A DNA stretch of 64,000 nucleotides from Haliclystus octoradiatus (lineage: Eukaryota; Cnidaria; Staurozoa; Stauromedusae; Haliclystidae): the NCBI GenBank assembly GCA_916610825.1, contig OU744449.1, positions 3,360,001-3,424,000 of the forward strand. Reading direction: 5' to 3'. The notes beneath the pieces were generated by a model, which did not search any database, was not told where the DNA came from, and worked only from the letters and a program-made list of their open reading frames with translations. Shown piece by piece: positions 1-13,777 of the stretch (position 1 is its first letter; each line of letters begins with the position of its first letter). The translations under genes were made by a program, and so were the position numbers.

Positions 1-50
1 AAAAAATAGATGAAATGTTCTAGGATCCAGGAAACCTTTTGTCAGATACT

Positions 51-258
51 GACATCACGAATTTTGAGGTGCGTTTCAGTAGTTTTTCAGTAGAATGATA
101 TTTTTTGATTTATTGGTCAGACTTCAACAAGAACTTCAGAAAAAAAAATGGAAATGTTCTACGATTTCGGAAGGCTAAGACTTTTGTGCGACATTTGTCA
201 AGTCAGACATTGACATTACGAATTTTGAGGTGCGTTTCAGTAGTTTTTCAGTAGAATG
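51..258. repeat. 48-bp direct repeat and hAT-MITE fragments
   Basis: Bases 51-98 and 211-258 share a 48-bp unit (ATTTTGAGGTGCGTTTCAGT core) with one or two mismatches. Between and before them are scraps of the hAT-like MITE (TTTTGTCAG, AGGATCCAGG). This lies just left of the last AGAP exon in the window. Confidence 0.7.
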
Positions 259-430
259 AGAAGGATCTAGATTCAAGTGTCTGGTGAATTTCAGTATGTT
301 TTCAGTATTTTTCTAGTATATCCAAGATTGACATAGTGTAAGCACAAAGGACTTGTTTATCTGGTTTTCTAGCGATACATGTAGTGGTATAATCGCGGGT
401 TATACTTATCATAAAAATATCTCTACATAC

Positions 431-3400
431 CGAGAAAAGAGCTGTTCTTCGTTTACTTTTTTTAAGAGATGATTGTGATGATACAGAAAGTGTACTACCA
501 TAAATTGACGATGGTGTTGATAATGAATCAAAGAGAGCATTTGGTAAAACAAAACCAGGACTTTGTAATCTACTATCATTAGCTTGTAAAATAGTTGGAC
601 TACTGTGAACTCTAACCATGGCTTCAGCAGCTGATTATAAAAATGAAAGAAACATCAAATAATATTAATTAATACTTCGATGCAATTGGATTAGTTATGG
701 AAATACCTTAAGGTGTGGTTTTTATTATGAATTGGCAAGCAAGAGATATAATATCGGTAGCGGGATCGGTAGCCTCCTGATACCAAATGAAAACCTACAT
801 AGAGTAGGATTGCAATGGTACTTCGATTCTTATTTGCACCTTTGAATCGGGAAGCACCTGCTCTCGATCAAGAGTCTGCATTTCGAATCTCCCAATTTCC
901 ATATGGTTCAACTCAACGTTGAGTCAAAAGGCCTGAAAAAACTATGATGCGTTATTTTTTGTTGCAAAGTAATAGTTTAGTTCATTTGGAAAGCCTATTT
1001 TTGATTGTGCCTCAAATTTGCGTTTGTGGTACCTAAGCCTTGAATCCAGCACTGTGCCTTGGCTACCAGGGCAATCTGCAAGAATTCTGTTTAACTGAAC
1101 CAGCAATGTTTCACCTGAAATTATAGTGATTGACATCTACAATCTTTACTCAAGGTAAAAAGGCCCCTAATAAAGGGATTTCAATATTGTCTTGATGGGG
1201 GTGTACCATTTTCATATATCGAGCCATGCATAATTGCATATAGCTGATCGATGGTAGTCCCACCCATAGATGGCTCTGGTCCCACCTACCGAGAGAGGGC
1301 CTCATCTACACTTTTTCAAGGGATTTCAGAAAATGTTCAGTTCCATTTCACAAATTTTCAGAAGTGGCTCATGGTAGAATGTAGGAAATCTTTTCAATTC
1401 GTATTTAATAGAAGCCAGAGTAAAGTTGTAAAAGGAATATTTGTTGCGGGTTCAGTGATTTCAACACTAACGTAACGATCAAACTCCCTCGCGTGATGCA
1501 TTTACAAAACTAACGCAACATTCAATAATATATGAAAGAAATATATACTATGGGAATATCATTCCAACTAATATATTTCGGAAACATATAATTTTACGAC
1601 TTCATGTTTACCTTCATTCATCGCAAAATGAAGATAATTCGTTCGGGGTGTGGATTTGTATTTGTTATCTGCTTTCATAATGATACAGTAGAAATTTTGA
1701 AAATTGAACATCAGTCAAAATTTGACATGAATTAGCTGATTCAAAAAACTATCAACGCATATTTTTTCCCAAGCCTTTATCTATGACATCGACGTATATA
1801 CATTGATAAAATAAATATTCAACAAGGTGATAGAGATAGAAGAGACACATAGAAGAAAAAATGCTTATAAAACCAAAAATGTAATTGTTAGACTGATACG
1901 TCATAATAACATGTAGAAATTCATTGTCTGGGAAAGAGAATGGGATTACTCAAAAATGTAACCATGGTAACGTAACCATTCTAACTTACACATAACACAA
2001 GCAATAGACAGGTTAATTTGAAAGACGATCAACTCGACGTTCAGATAAATGTGAAAAATAAATCAATAAAAAGTTATCCAAGCTGATAAAAGATTCTCAT
2101 TTACGATAAGATAACATAGTTCATCCTACTGTGGTTCCTGAAGGGCGATAGCAAGAAACGTTAACCAGGAAATATTCATCTTAATTGACCTTAATAAAAT
2201 GTAAAAAATAAAATAATTCACAACATCGTTGAGCACTGAAATCAAGTCAACGATATTTAACAAAATCAGTTTTTAAATATAACATAGAAGTGTGGAGGAA
2301 GATCTATTGGAATTAAGCTTAAATCTGATTTGAAAGATAAAACATAAATCCTTCTCGAAAAAAACGGTAATTCCATAATAAAATGTATTGTGTAGGCCTG
2401 TGTTAAAGCTACTGCGAATTTCACAAAAAGATTTTAAAGTTCTATATAAAAACAGTGCCAAGAAAAGAAATCATTGAAAATGAAATAATCTTGTAAAAAC
2501 TTACCAAGAACTTCAGTTGTTGATAAATGTTGAACTGAACATGCCATTTTCGAATAAAATGTGAAGGTTCTTTTCTAAAAATGTTTATTTCGATATCTTG
2601 TACCAACGCTATCGCTTTAGAGATTTTCGAAACCAAGAAAAGTAATGTTTTAACCGAAGTACAAAAGTCCAAAAGTAAAAGTGTCTAAGTTACGCTGTGA
2701 ATCCTCCTAAACAATAGTTCGTCAGTCTTCAAAAATCTTGATATATAAAATAACAATTCATGCTTGAAAAAATTTGAAAACACGATAATCACTTTATCTT
2801 TGAATCTTATCAATCTTATATGCGTAATAAAATATTGACTGAAAACCACCAGTGATTTTGAAAGGACGAAATAATATTTTCAAATAATTAAAATATATAG
2901 GTGCTATATGAAGAATGCTGTCTAACAAGTATGAAGCATCATGTAAAGGACATTATGGTCTGACTTAGTCGACATAAATTATTCAACGTGTTTTCAGCTA
3001 GGCAAAACTACAGGATCGTGCTGCAAACAACAACAAACCAAGCCCCACGAAGAAATAAAAAACACGTCACAAAACCACATATCTTATAAATTTAGCTCAA
3101 CAAAAATAGATGCCCAGCAAATAGAATTACGTTAATAAAATATTAATTAATAGAAGCTAGAAAGTCTGTTTTTCTACCTAAATTATTACACAGCGAGGAA
3201 GGGCAAAGATACGACCACAATTAAACTATATACCATAGTTACTATAGATACTTGGTCTATTATGATTATTCCATAACGTTATTAGAATGAACACAATGGG
3301 TTCGATAAACTACAAAATATTTTTGTATAAGCTAAATTCATAACCACGAATGTTTCCAGGAAAGGAGAAAGGATATAACTTTTGTACGCTCTGCTCTGGT

Positions 3401-6400
3401 GAGTGGTGATGAAGACTTTCTAGATTTTATACAATAAAGAAAGTAGTTATTTCAAAAATGGAGAAAATAGTAAACTATTGCATAACTCTACTGAATACTA
3501 AAACCGATTGATAAAACAGAATTATAAATTCAAAATTCGCGCGGCGTAAATTCAACGTTCATGGTGACACGACAGTGCCTATTTTATTAAATGAAAAGAG
3601 TGTATTCTGAAGCGCAGTGGTAACAACAAAATCTCACCATGCAACAGCAAAGATCTCCACTTAAAGACGTAAAAATACTGTATATATTTCCTACAATAAT
3701 TTACTAAAAATAAGGCTACATAGTATTCAGATTTTCATAATATAACAATCAAAACAGTGTAAATGTAAAAGCAAATTTTTGCTTTAAATTCTTATATATA
3801 GGACTAGATGTTTCATTAAACAATGAAACATATACTGTTGGTTTATTTTGAATCCCATCAAAAGCTAACGCCAGTGTACAACTACCACACGAGAAAGAAG
3901 AAAAGGCTTAACTCAATGGGGTCTTTTTATTATAAAACACAGCTTGGAGCAAAAATGTTAATCTCAAATAACCTCGGGCAAATATAATAAAGACTAATAA
4001 ATATTAAATAAATTTAAAAAACCATTTCGACCAGCTCACGCTATATTATCATATGGAATTATCATAATGAATGAATCATTACCAGGTTTCAAAATAATGA
4101 TTGACCTTTAGTAAGCACATAGATTTACATCAGGGAACTGGTGTAGCCTATACGACACCTGCTTTGAACAAGCATAATAATTCGAGGCCAATGTCTCAAA
4201 TAAAATTAAAATATGCTAATGTTGAGTAAAATATTTTTGTATACTGGAGGAAACAAATGTTTAGATTCAAGAACAGAAATGCTAATTTTCAGTAAAAATT
4301 GTCAATCTCAATCTCAACAATATCAATACAGAAATATGTAATGTTAACTTGAAGTCCGATTTGTTTGGAAGGCTACAAAAATGAGGATTAATTTCAAATT
4401 CATGAAAAAAATTCGACTCGGATCGGATTTTTATTTAATCTTGAAATCTGGATCGGATTCAGATTAGAGATTGTTTGTCAGTTCGGATTAGCGATTGTTC
4501 GTAGTACCAAGATATTATAATAGAATCATAATGGTTCTATTATAATATCTTGGTAGTACCCATGGTCAATTTTTTGAAAATAGTAGCGATCACATTATGA
4601 TATGATGATTGATGATAGTTTGATTAATTTCAAGGAAAATGTGACAAAGCTAGTAAAAATTGTCATCATGCATCACCTACAAGTCAATTATTTCTCTTCA
4701 CTAGTTCTAGTACAATCTCCAAAAAACTGAAATATTTACTAAATGTAAGAAATATTATTTTTCAGTATTAACGATAAAATTGAGTATCGGATTTGTGATT
4801 GTTTTCTTTTAACTGATGAGGGTGGTCGGTGAAGAGTATAGATTCGTAATCATTATTTGTGATTTGATTACTGCAACACGTTTGAATACTAGATTTCATT
4901 AGAATATATTGAATGAAGTAAAGAAAAGGTTCGAAAAAGATCAAAAACAAAGTAAAAAACGACCATTTATTAGGGATTGATCAATATTAACAATGGAGAG
5001 GATATGGAGTGCTACTAACTTTTAAAAAAATCTTGAAAAATTTTACATCCCATAAATTTCTTCTGAAACTTATCAAGGGATATGAGGAAATTTTCACGGG
5101 GAAAGGGGAGATCCTACTACTTCCACCTATTACAGCCACATAACTGTCAGGCATCTTGTTTAGATTGCTTATAAATCTTACCTGATTGAAAAAGTTCATA
5201 TATTTGTTCGCCAGTTGCTAACGAAGCTGTAAAATATGGGCAATTATCATGTTCATTAATAAATTTCTTTATTCTTATATTACTGATTGCTGCTTGCATA
5301 TCTTGAGAAATGCCATCTGAAAATTAAAAAGAAGAAAATATTTTCATTAACAGAAATATGTGAAATTCAGAATGTTAGGCAAACATTTAGCTTAGCATCC
5401 AACCCTTCATATATAAATGCCGTGTAAGTTGTATAAAAGGTAATTGTGTAACTAACATCAGTGTAATTATATTAATTTAATTTCCATTTGCTTGCCTGTA
5501 CAAAAATACATCTTATACATTTAGCTTAGCATATTGGAATTTAAAGTACGTAGAATTTGGCTCCAATGCACTATGAACGTTAAATCCAGTAAATATTGCG
5601 TAGATGTTGTGTGAACGTCACGAAAATTCGGTTCCATCACGTAAAAATTGCGTAAAAAAGTGAATGAAAAATTAAAATCGCGTAAAAATAGCGTAAAAGT
5701 AATTGCATCGCGTAAAATTCACGTAAATAAAATTTTAGATTTTTGAATCAAAATATAATCACGTAAGAAGGTACAAATAATTGTAGGATACTCTATTTAG
5801 AATAGTACTACATTTTACACGATTCCCAACTCATTAACACCCAATTTCAACATGATATTTACGCGATTATCACCTATATTGATGTTTGTTTTCTACCTGA
5901 CTTTTACACGAAATACATCCACGTTTTTACCAATTTTTATGTGATTTCTACTCAATGAAAACCGCGTAAATTCGGTGCTTTGTACGCGGTTTTTACGCGA
6001 TTTTTGCGTGATTTTTACGAGATTTTTACTCACTTTGAGTTCGTAGTGATGTGTGGATAATATCCTAATTGGATACAATGTGATTGCTTTAATAGCATTG
6101 TGTATCTTATTAATAGAGTAAAGACTAAATGAATACTGAGAAGTTGGGAAGCTATATGCATACACAACACAGGTACTAAATACAGATAGATAAAAATGAC
6201 TCACCGTTAATTGACACTAAAACAATTGGTAAATTTTCTTTATTTCGATATTGTGTCATTTTGGCATAATAACTTGCAATTACATTAAAACTTAATTCAT
6301 CAACAAGACTAAAAACCAAGATAACAGCATCAGCCCATTGAGAAAACTACAAAATAAAGTAAAATAAATCAGCATGAGAAAGTAGTGGCCCTACATTTTT

Positions 6401-9400
6401 AAACAACCTTGCATGGGTGTGGAGGAGAGGCGTCTTGGGCAGAGGGTTGAAAATTCTTTGGAGAGCGTATAGACGCATTGATGCTATGCTACAGTGTAGC
6501 AGACGTAAAGGTAGGTCTATACTCCTGGTTACAAGCTGACCAAATGTCAAAGCTCCTAGACATTGTTTAACATTGTTCTTTATAGTTCCTTGATATATTT
6601 AGACTGTAAAGTTTTTCTTATAGTTGGAGTGTGATAAAAATGAGATACAATTGCTAGAGTCCCAAAAGAAAACCATTCCTCAGATTGTGCACACAACATT
6701 AATAAATTATGATATATAGCCTACCTGAAAATCAGGGGGTCCTGTCTCATCCCTAATGAGCATCAGAAAATCTTTTCCATCAATTTTTACAGCCTTTTTA
6801 TGTCGTCCTGATAAAACTTCTTCTTTGGGATTAACACCAGTTAAATAATGATGCACAAGAGAAGATTTGCCAGACAATGAACCACCGACTAGACCCTAAT
6901 GTTTAAAAAACAAACATATTACTCAAGATAGGACGAAACATAACAAGCTGTCAACTAGACCTTAGGAAGGTTGAACAAAATCCTGGATTCCGGAGAAATC
7001 AATGTATTTCTTCTTGATCAGCAAATATAAATTCACAATATTTTAAGGATGCTTGATCACAAGAACTTTCTTCCAACAGCTCTTCTGGATAAAAATTCAG
7101 ATTTCTATAATATTTCGTAAAATAAAATTTTATGAGAAATGTAACAATCTAACAGTAGGATATGACAAGTAGGCTACTGGTCTCTGTGATTGGTATTAGC
7201 TGCCATCGGTAATGCTAATCAAAAACTATATACTGGTCATTATATGCAGGTGGCCTTGATATACAGGGTTGATTTAATAGAAAATATTATTTCAAACCTG
7301 TGTAAGGTGACCACTATAGACAGGTGACCACTGTACAGAGTTGACCGTTATAGCAGGTTTCATTGAACAACAAAACAAAACAAAAAACGTGAATGTACAC
7401 ATGGTCTGAGTGAGGAATCTATCAGCTACTGAAATACATGAAAACTTTTGATCAAAAAGTACTCTGATTTTCATTTAGAAGTCAAGAAAAAGAGTCCTTA
7501 GTTCCACTCTTGGAATTTACAGTAGGTCATTCAAGAATAATATGCAAATCAAGGGAAGCTCCAACCTGGACAGCCAGCCAGCAAGGTTTTAGTCTTCCAG
7601 GAACTGCATTGCCAAATAAACAACCTTCTAGAACTGAATTTGAAATGCTTCATAATTGTGTCGAAAAGTTATCAGAATTAGGCCCAGGACCAGCTCAAGA
7701 ATCTCCATATAAAGTGTTGGTATAATTTGATCAATAACTTACAAGTCTTAGTTCTCTGTACATAGAACCCCGAGGAATTGTAAACTCTGGACATCCTGCA
7801 AAGTTATCTGTAAAATGAAAATTGAGAAATTATCTCATCAGTTACAAATGGAATAGTTCGACACTGTAAGTCTGAAAAGCAGACAATCTATGAACACCAG
7901 CCTAAACACAGTGTAACCCCGTTAATACCACTACTGTTAATATAACTAATTTTTGAACACTGGTGTCTATTAATCTCAACTAACTCACTCCGGTTAATAT
8001 CACGGTTTGCTTAATGTAACTAATTTTTGAACACTGGTTTCTATTAATCTTGACTAATTCACTCGGGTTAATATTATAAACCTGCTTAATATCACTAATT
8101 TTTGAAAATTGGTTTCCATCAAACTCAACTAATTCACTCGGGTTAATATTACAACCTGCTTATTATCAATATTTTGGGCTGTACCAGGACAGTGAGATTA
8201 CCAAGGTTACACTGTAGCAATAAGCAACCAGAGGAAAAATACATAGCTTTGTAGCCTATATTATTTACGGCATCTATGTCGAGCATTCGTCCATAATAAC
8301 AACAGGATTATCGAATATTTTGTTGTTATGAACAAATGCTTGATAGCTGTCATGATCTTACCGCGTTCACTCGTCATGATAATAATTTTTACATTATGTC
8401 GTCACTTGACTTTCATTTCCTATTTTTCAAGATTTAAAATTCTCACTTTTTCAATTGCTCAGATCTCAAAAAGTTGCTATCGAAAAAACTTGGCAAAGTA
8501 ATCAAGGCATTTAGTAGAAGAAGATAAGGTGACAATGTTGAGTTTGAATTTTTTATAAGTTGACCCTATTCTGTGCAGAAACACTTGTGGGATTCCATAT
8601 ATAAAGCAATGAACCATGTTTGTACTAGGGCTTAATACCTTGATACATAAAGCATCTCTCCATAATGCAATTCCTTCTGGACCATTCCATCCTCCATCAG
8701 AAGATGACTAATTTGATGTTTTACATAAAGTCAAGGCTGCGTTGACATTTCTGGACCACAATTGACATGCACATTGACAGTCAGCATAGTATTCTAATAG
8801 ATCGAGCGCCACAGAACTAAAACGGCAGGTTTCTCTGGGCAACTTGAAAATCACATAAAAGTGTTCGTAAAAATATGCTAAACAATTTTCTTGTTTAGAA
8901 TAAATTCTATTGTAAACCCTTCAAAAATCCAATTTATATTTCATGATTCACGGTCACAGCCTTCTTATCATTTTGAGAAAAATGCTGCATGTGAGCTTCA
9001 TGGTCTTTGATTCTTTTGTTCTCCCAAGATTCTGCGAATCCATAGAAGCATGACGAAAACACAAAATGTATGAATTAAGAGGGCTCAGACTGTGAAATGA
9101 TTTATAAATTCATCTCTGGTGAGCTCCAGAATAAAATTTGACTAAAACAAGAAACGGGTAAGTATTTATTGTATTTTTATGAACATTCTATGTGAATTTC
9201 AAGTTGCCCGGAGAACCTGCCGTTTCAGTTCTATGGTGCTTGGTCTATAAGGGGTCATCCATAAAGTACGTACTCAATAAATGTTCCAATATTTGAATAC
9301 CCCTCCCCCTGTACGTAGCTGTATTTTTTTAGATCACCCCCTTCTGCATACGTAGGCCCACTGACACTTTTGTACCCCTTTTGTCTTTGTTGTTTCCAAA

Positions 9401-11043
9401 AGTATGGAAGCACAAACAGTTTTGGAAAAATGCTAATTTTCAGGGTGAATAATGAAGTGAATGTATATTTTAACTTTTCTGCAACAAAAATCAATCATCA
9501 ACAAACTGATAATTGATCAAATTATAATCTTTCAAAAAATGCTACACCAGGCAGTCAAGATGTGTAGCCTGTATACTTTGATGATAGTAAAATGCCAAGG
9601 AGATTTCCCTTAGCCAAACGATCTATGACCTTTAAGGGGCAATAATTAAAGTGATGATAAGTAACCACTAGATGTAAACATTACGGACACCCGCAATGTG
9701 ATGTGATACGTATCCTACTTCTGTCTGAAAGCAACGTGAAGTTGTTTATTTTGTCGGCAAGGAGTGACAAATCAAAACTATTTGTTTCGCCATAGAAAAG
9801 CCATAGAAAAGATTTGATGCAAAACAACACAAAGGATGCACAAAGTGCACAGAAAAACGGGAAAAAAAATTCCACATAAATATTCCTTTAATGAAAACTT
9901 CAGATAAAAATGTGAAAATTTACTGACCAATATTATATTCCCAATTGGATTGTAATTAGGACGCGAATTAAGAGAGAGAAAAGCCTTCTATTTGTGCAGC
10001 TGCAGTCAGCAGACTGCTAGACTTTGCCTTCGCTCAATACAATAATTTTAAAAAAATTATGAGTTTTTCACCGGTTTTTATAAAAAGAATAACAATATTT
10101 AAGAGCGACAGGTTTACCATAAAAGCTCTTCAAGACCTCGAAAATCATATTACAAAACAATGATATCGATCAACTTGAGCTAAGCTATATATGCTAGCTG
10201 TTCTCAATATTTACTTAGCATGCAACAACTGAGTTCGGATTTGATAAATTCAATGGTTGCTTAGTACGATAAAGCCAATAATAATCTCAGCACCCAAAAT
10301 GACAAACTGAAAGCAATGTTTTTCATGAGGCAAATTACTGTTGAAGCTTGTATATTTGTAAAAACAAAAAGTGCGTCTTTGTAGCGCTCATATTTTCAAA
10401 ATCAATGTCGATTTTCAAAATCGACGTGTTGATAGCTTGAAGACAGATGTGAGAGTCAATCGGAAATCTGTTACAATCTTATGAAAAAAATAACACAAAT
10501 GCATTACTTTAAAGTTTAATTCCAAACAATAAACTTTGATGAATTTGTTTTGAGGATTATAACAGCATCGTTGATATTTCCGGAGATATTTATTGGGTTA
10601 TTATTAATAAAAATTATTAGTGGATCGATTAACTTTTGATGATCACCTTTAACTTTTTGCAAATCAAATCAAATGTGAAATAATCAATAAGATAAGAAAT
10701 AAGATACCTTTACCTACACTATAGGCATACTCTACATTTTGTAATAGGTAAGGTTATGAAATTGTAATGTTCAGCAATTAAATGTTGTGAAAAATAGATT
10801 TGTAACAATTGATTGTAAACATAACGTTGTTTTCCTCTCATTGATAAAATAGTCCCTACCTTCTATTTTATTCACAAGTTCACGTAAACGTCGACGAATT
10901 TGAATATTATCAAGTTTCTCCAATACATCATGTACACCAATAATATTATTGTAAAATTCTTGAAATCTAATTTCTTCACGATTGACAATATCTTGATTTT
11001 GTTGCTGTGATTGTTGACGAGTTGGATTCGAAGAATGTGGCAT
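431..11043 (-). CDS. AGAP: AGAP / centaurin-gamma Arf GAP, 5' part (runs off left edge)
   Basis: Six coding exons, read on the minus strand: 10860-11043, 7743-7807, 6725-6895, 6205-6346, 5182-5316 and 431-630. All end in GT-AG introns and their phases chain to 299 codons without a break. ATG is at 11043. Residues about 1-61 match the AGAP N-terminal helix region (REEIRFQEFYNN). Exon 3 opens the GTPase-like domain with a P-loop GSLSGKSS, then HHYLTG and RDETGPP. Exon 4 gives WADAVILVFSLVDELSF. Exon 6 has a serine-rich stretch ending KKSKRRTALFS, matching the linker before the split PH domain. AGAPs are GTPase-activating proteins for Arf1-class GTPases that also carry this GTP-binding-like domain; they act at endosomes and other membranes. 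The PH, ArfGAP and ankyrin parts must lie left of base 431. Vertebrate paralogues (AGAP1/2/3) cannot be separated here. Intron 5 is about 4.5 kb. Confidence 0.9.
631..5181. other. AGAP intron 5
   Basis: About 4.5 kb of AT-rich intron. I see no coding exon. It holds one near-perfect hairpin at 4501-4560; the rest is unremarkable. Confidence 0.6.
4501..4560. repeat. Near-perfect palindrome (hairpin)
   Basis: Arms 4504-4525 and 4535-4556 pair over at least 21 bases (core CCAAGATATTATAATAGAA) with a 9-base loop. Confidence 0.85.
5570..6048. repeat. Foldback element made of GCGTAAA-type units
   Basis: The left half has many GCGTAAAAAT/CACGTAAA units in plus orientation and the right half has their complements (TTTTTACGCGATTTTT). 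The ends read CACTATGAAC and GTTCGTAGTG, an imperfect terminal inverted repeat. It is about 480 bp in AGAP intron 4. No clear target duplication. Confidence 0.7.
7225..7366. mobile_element. Pogo/Tigger-like MITE, partial
   Basis: It shares GACCACTATAGACAGGTGAC and the terminal TATAGCAGGTTTCATTG with the intact copies at 18616-18792 and 20267-20447. The left end is eroded. Confidence 0.65.
7909..8214. mobile_element. Pogo-like MITE with an internal tandem repeat
   Basis: Ends CAGTGTAACC and GGTTACACTG form a terminal inverted repeat. Inside are three units of roughly 75-90 bp sharing TAATTTTTGAACACTGGT and ACTAATTCACTCGGGTTAAT. AGAP intron 1. Confidence 0.7.
8798..9247. mobile_element. Harbinger-like foldback MITE
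   Basis: Terminal inverted repeats of about 75 bp (8798-8876 and 9172-9247; ACGGCAGGTTTCTCTGGGCA core) and a TAA duplication at 8795-8797 and 9248-9250. A TWA duplication is typical of PIF/Harbinger. Length about 450 bp, no coding capacity. Confidence 0.75.
9245..9530. mobile_element. Possible MITE fragment starting GGGGTCATCCATAAAG
   Basis: GGGGTCATCCATAAAGTACG is a common transposon end in invertebrates. Only one end is clear here, so the boundaries are a guess. Confidence 0.35.
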
Positions 11044-13777
11044 GTTTATATCATTTTCAGATTTCAGAAGTTTGCATATATCTTCATAATAATTAACATC
11101 TTTTAGAACGTATAATATGCATCATCAAAGCATTAATACGATTTCGTAAGTTGTCCTCATTACTTCAAAAACGATTTAAAACGCGCTTGGAAAATCAACT
11201 GTGTTGACACCATTTTCTTTTCAATTTTGCCCGTCGCAGCTTTTGAGTTCAACCCATTTGAGCGCAAGCTCCTTGCGGTCGTACATTGCCCGTAAAACCA
11301 AGGTAGCTTTTGGTCCCATATCAGTATATACAAATATGTTTATAGCGATTGATTGCATCACTGAACAATGAACATTTAGAATGGTAATCAACATTTGCAA
11401 TAAAATTACAATGTGAAACACGAGATGCCCAGTTGATCAGAATTTGTGGAGAACTAGAACTTTGTCATATAAATGTCGAATATTTATATTGATTATTTGC
11501 CCCAGAATAACGGACTGCAAAATAATTCATAGAATTTGAATTTATAATCTGAATATGAATAAAATATTATGCTTCTGTATCATAATACAATCTTTTTTAC
11601 AATAATGTTTTTATAGGTTAATTTATGCGAAAAGTTCGCATAAAAGGAAATCCTCTGTTTGATTGTATTTGATTTAACATGTAAGAGAGGCAATCAGTAT
11701 GGCGTCTGAAAAAGTGAAAAGTGATTAAATTCTTCTTTTTGGGAAGAATTCCATAAAAGAGACTTTGACGATTGCTAAGTAATAACAATAATACTTTTCA
11801 TGGCATGGATTAAATGGTATATAATTCAATAATGTGTGATCAAAAATGCTGCAATAAGGTATGTTTCATTTCAAACATGAACTTATCTATGTGAAAGCGT
11901 ACTTTCAACTACAACCCTTGACAACTTATAAATATTTGCCTACTGCACCATAACTGCAATAAGAATCCAGAATAAAATGTGGTGAAGAAAGAAGTTTGCA
12001 CATACACATACTTTTTAATTTTTGTAAATTTTGTTGTGCGCAACTATAGCCTAGGCATACCTACCCTAAAAATTTATAATTTATTTTAAGTAATAATCAT
12101 CTGGATTTTTATCTTAATTAGTTAGCTAAGCAGCGTTAAAACATTTGAAAGCAATGATTTCAAATAAAGGAAATTGAAACTTGCATCGCGTAGGTCTATC
12201 ATTTTATTCTTCTATCAATCATTAATTCATCATATGGTTTCTAAAAATATATTTTATGTTGGCATTAAAGTCATATAACGAAGGCAGGGTCTGACAAAAA
12301 ATGCAGCCTTCTGGAATGCTATAAGGATTTCAACATTTTCTTCTGAATATTTTTGTTGATATTTGACCAATAAATTTTCAAAGATATCAATTTTCTTCTG
12401 AGTTTGCTAAAACCTTCCGGAATCTAGGATTCCAGGATTCCTACTTTTGTCGGACCCTGAACGAAGATTTTACTAGTAAAATTCAACTCCAGAAAAGATA
12501 AAAGTAGGGGTGAGAGGATAATGAAATTTACCAATGTTTGATGCCAATAAGTTAGCCGCCGATTAGTCATAACAATCGGTCGATTAATCGGTTCTTGAGG
12601 ATTGTTTCCCATCCAAATAAATCAAAGAAAAGAACAGGAGACAACTCATAGTCGTAGATCATGAGTTTATAATACGAAATTACAGTATATATGCAAATTC
12701 CAAGTCTGTAATAGAAATATAGTCAAGTTTTTCAATTTTGATGATAACAGAAGTTTGCCTGTCCACACAACAAAGTGGACAACAAAGTAACTTTTTCCAA
12801 AAATATTTTGTATATCTTTTCAGCTTTAAGAGTGCTTCATCCAAAATAATAAAAATGAAATCTATGTACAAACAATTTTTAAACATCAAACTACTTTAAC
12901 TTTTTTCAAAACTGTTTCCTACAAATTAAAACTTTACGACCGCTTTTTCTTTCTCAATAAAATTATTCATTCAACCATGCTCACATGTTTTATTCATCAA
13001 CTCTAATGTGTTGATCTCTTCCACTTTATAACAATAGGAGGTGTCAAGTGGCATGACAATCATTTTAAAACGTTTTGAATTATGTTTGAAATTTTCGAAA
13101 ACGATTTAAACAAAACAGAGTGGATTTACTGGGTGATATCAGCTTTTAATTAAGATATCAAAACATTAAATGAATGAATTTTCAAATAAAGGAATTTTAT
13201 ATTGAATTTCATTATCTGAAAACAATCGATTACACGATTGACAAAGTGGTTGATTTGCCGATGCCGATTGCATAATTTGAAAACCAAACAACAGAATTCC
13301 AACTCCAAACTGAACATAGAAGCTAGAACACTCGACATGGAAATACTAAAATTCATCGCTAACAAGCAACGTGATGTGACTTGATTCATCTATCCTATGA
13401 CATCATCCGCAATTTTGTTGGGACAATTGCCGTCAAGGTGCACAATTTTTACGATTGATTTTTCCTTCCCTGCGCATTTTCAAAGAATGCAGTCTGGGTT
13501 CTGTGGCTAAGATCTTTGCCGCAAATAACAAACTCTATCATTCTGGAACTCTTGACAAAGTTTTCTTAAGAAGACAGATCACACTAGGAATTTTATATAA
13601 AATTATATATTGATCTATTGAATCAACCCTGTCTATAGTGGTCAGGCTATATTTTATAAATGGCTGTTATATACAGGTTTCACATTTTTATTTCCTTGTA
13701 ATTTTATTAGATTTTCTATTGCCCAATGTGTGTCAGATAATTGTCTCTAATTCAATCTGACAGCATTAAGATTGATT
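11044..13777. other. Divergent intergenic region AGAP / GATAD1
   Basis: 2.7 kb between two start codons that point away from each other, so it should hold both promoters. I see no clear TATA box or coding segment. It holds a hAT-like MITE (12285-12459) and a pogo-like scrap (13619-13687). Confidence 0.6.
12285..12459. mobile_element. hAT-like MITE with 8-bp target duplication
   Basis: 175 bp, ends CAGGGTCTGACAAAA and TTTTGTCGGACCCTG. Flanks AACGAAGG and AACGAAGA match at 7 of 8 bases. An 8-bp duplication and CAGGG ends are typical of hAT. Confidence 0.85.

Noticed and set aside
302-430. Tail of the 105-codon frame over AGAP exon 6
   Set aside because: A good donor at 425-430 ends the exon at 431; the rest is intron read-through.
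7908-8160. Possible CRISPR-like array
   Set aside because: There are only three imperfect long units within a MITE in an animal intron; repeat and spacer structure is absent.
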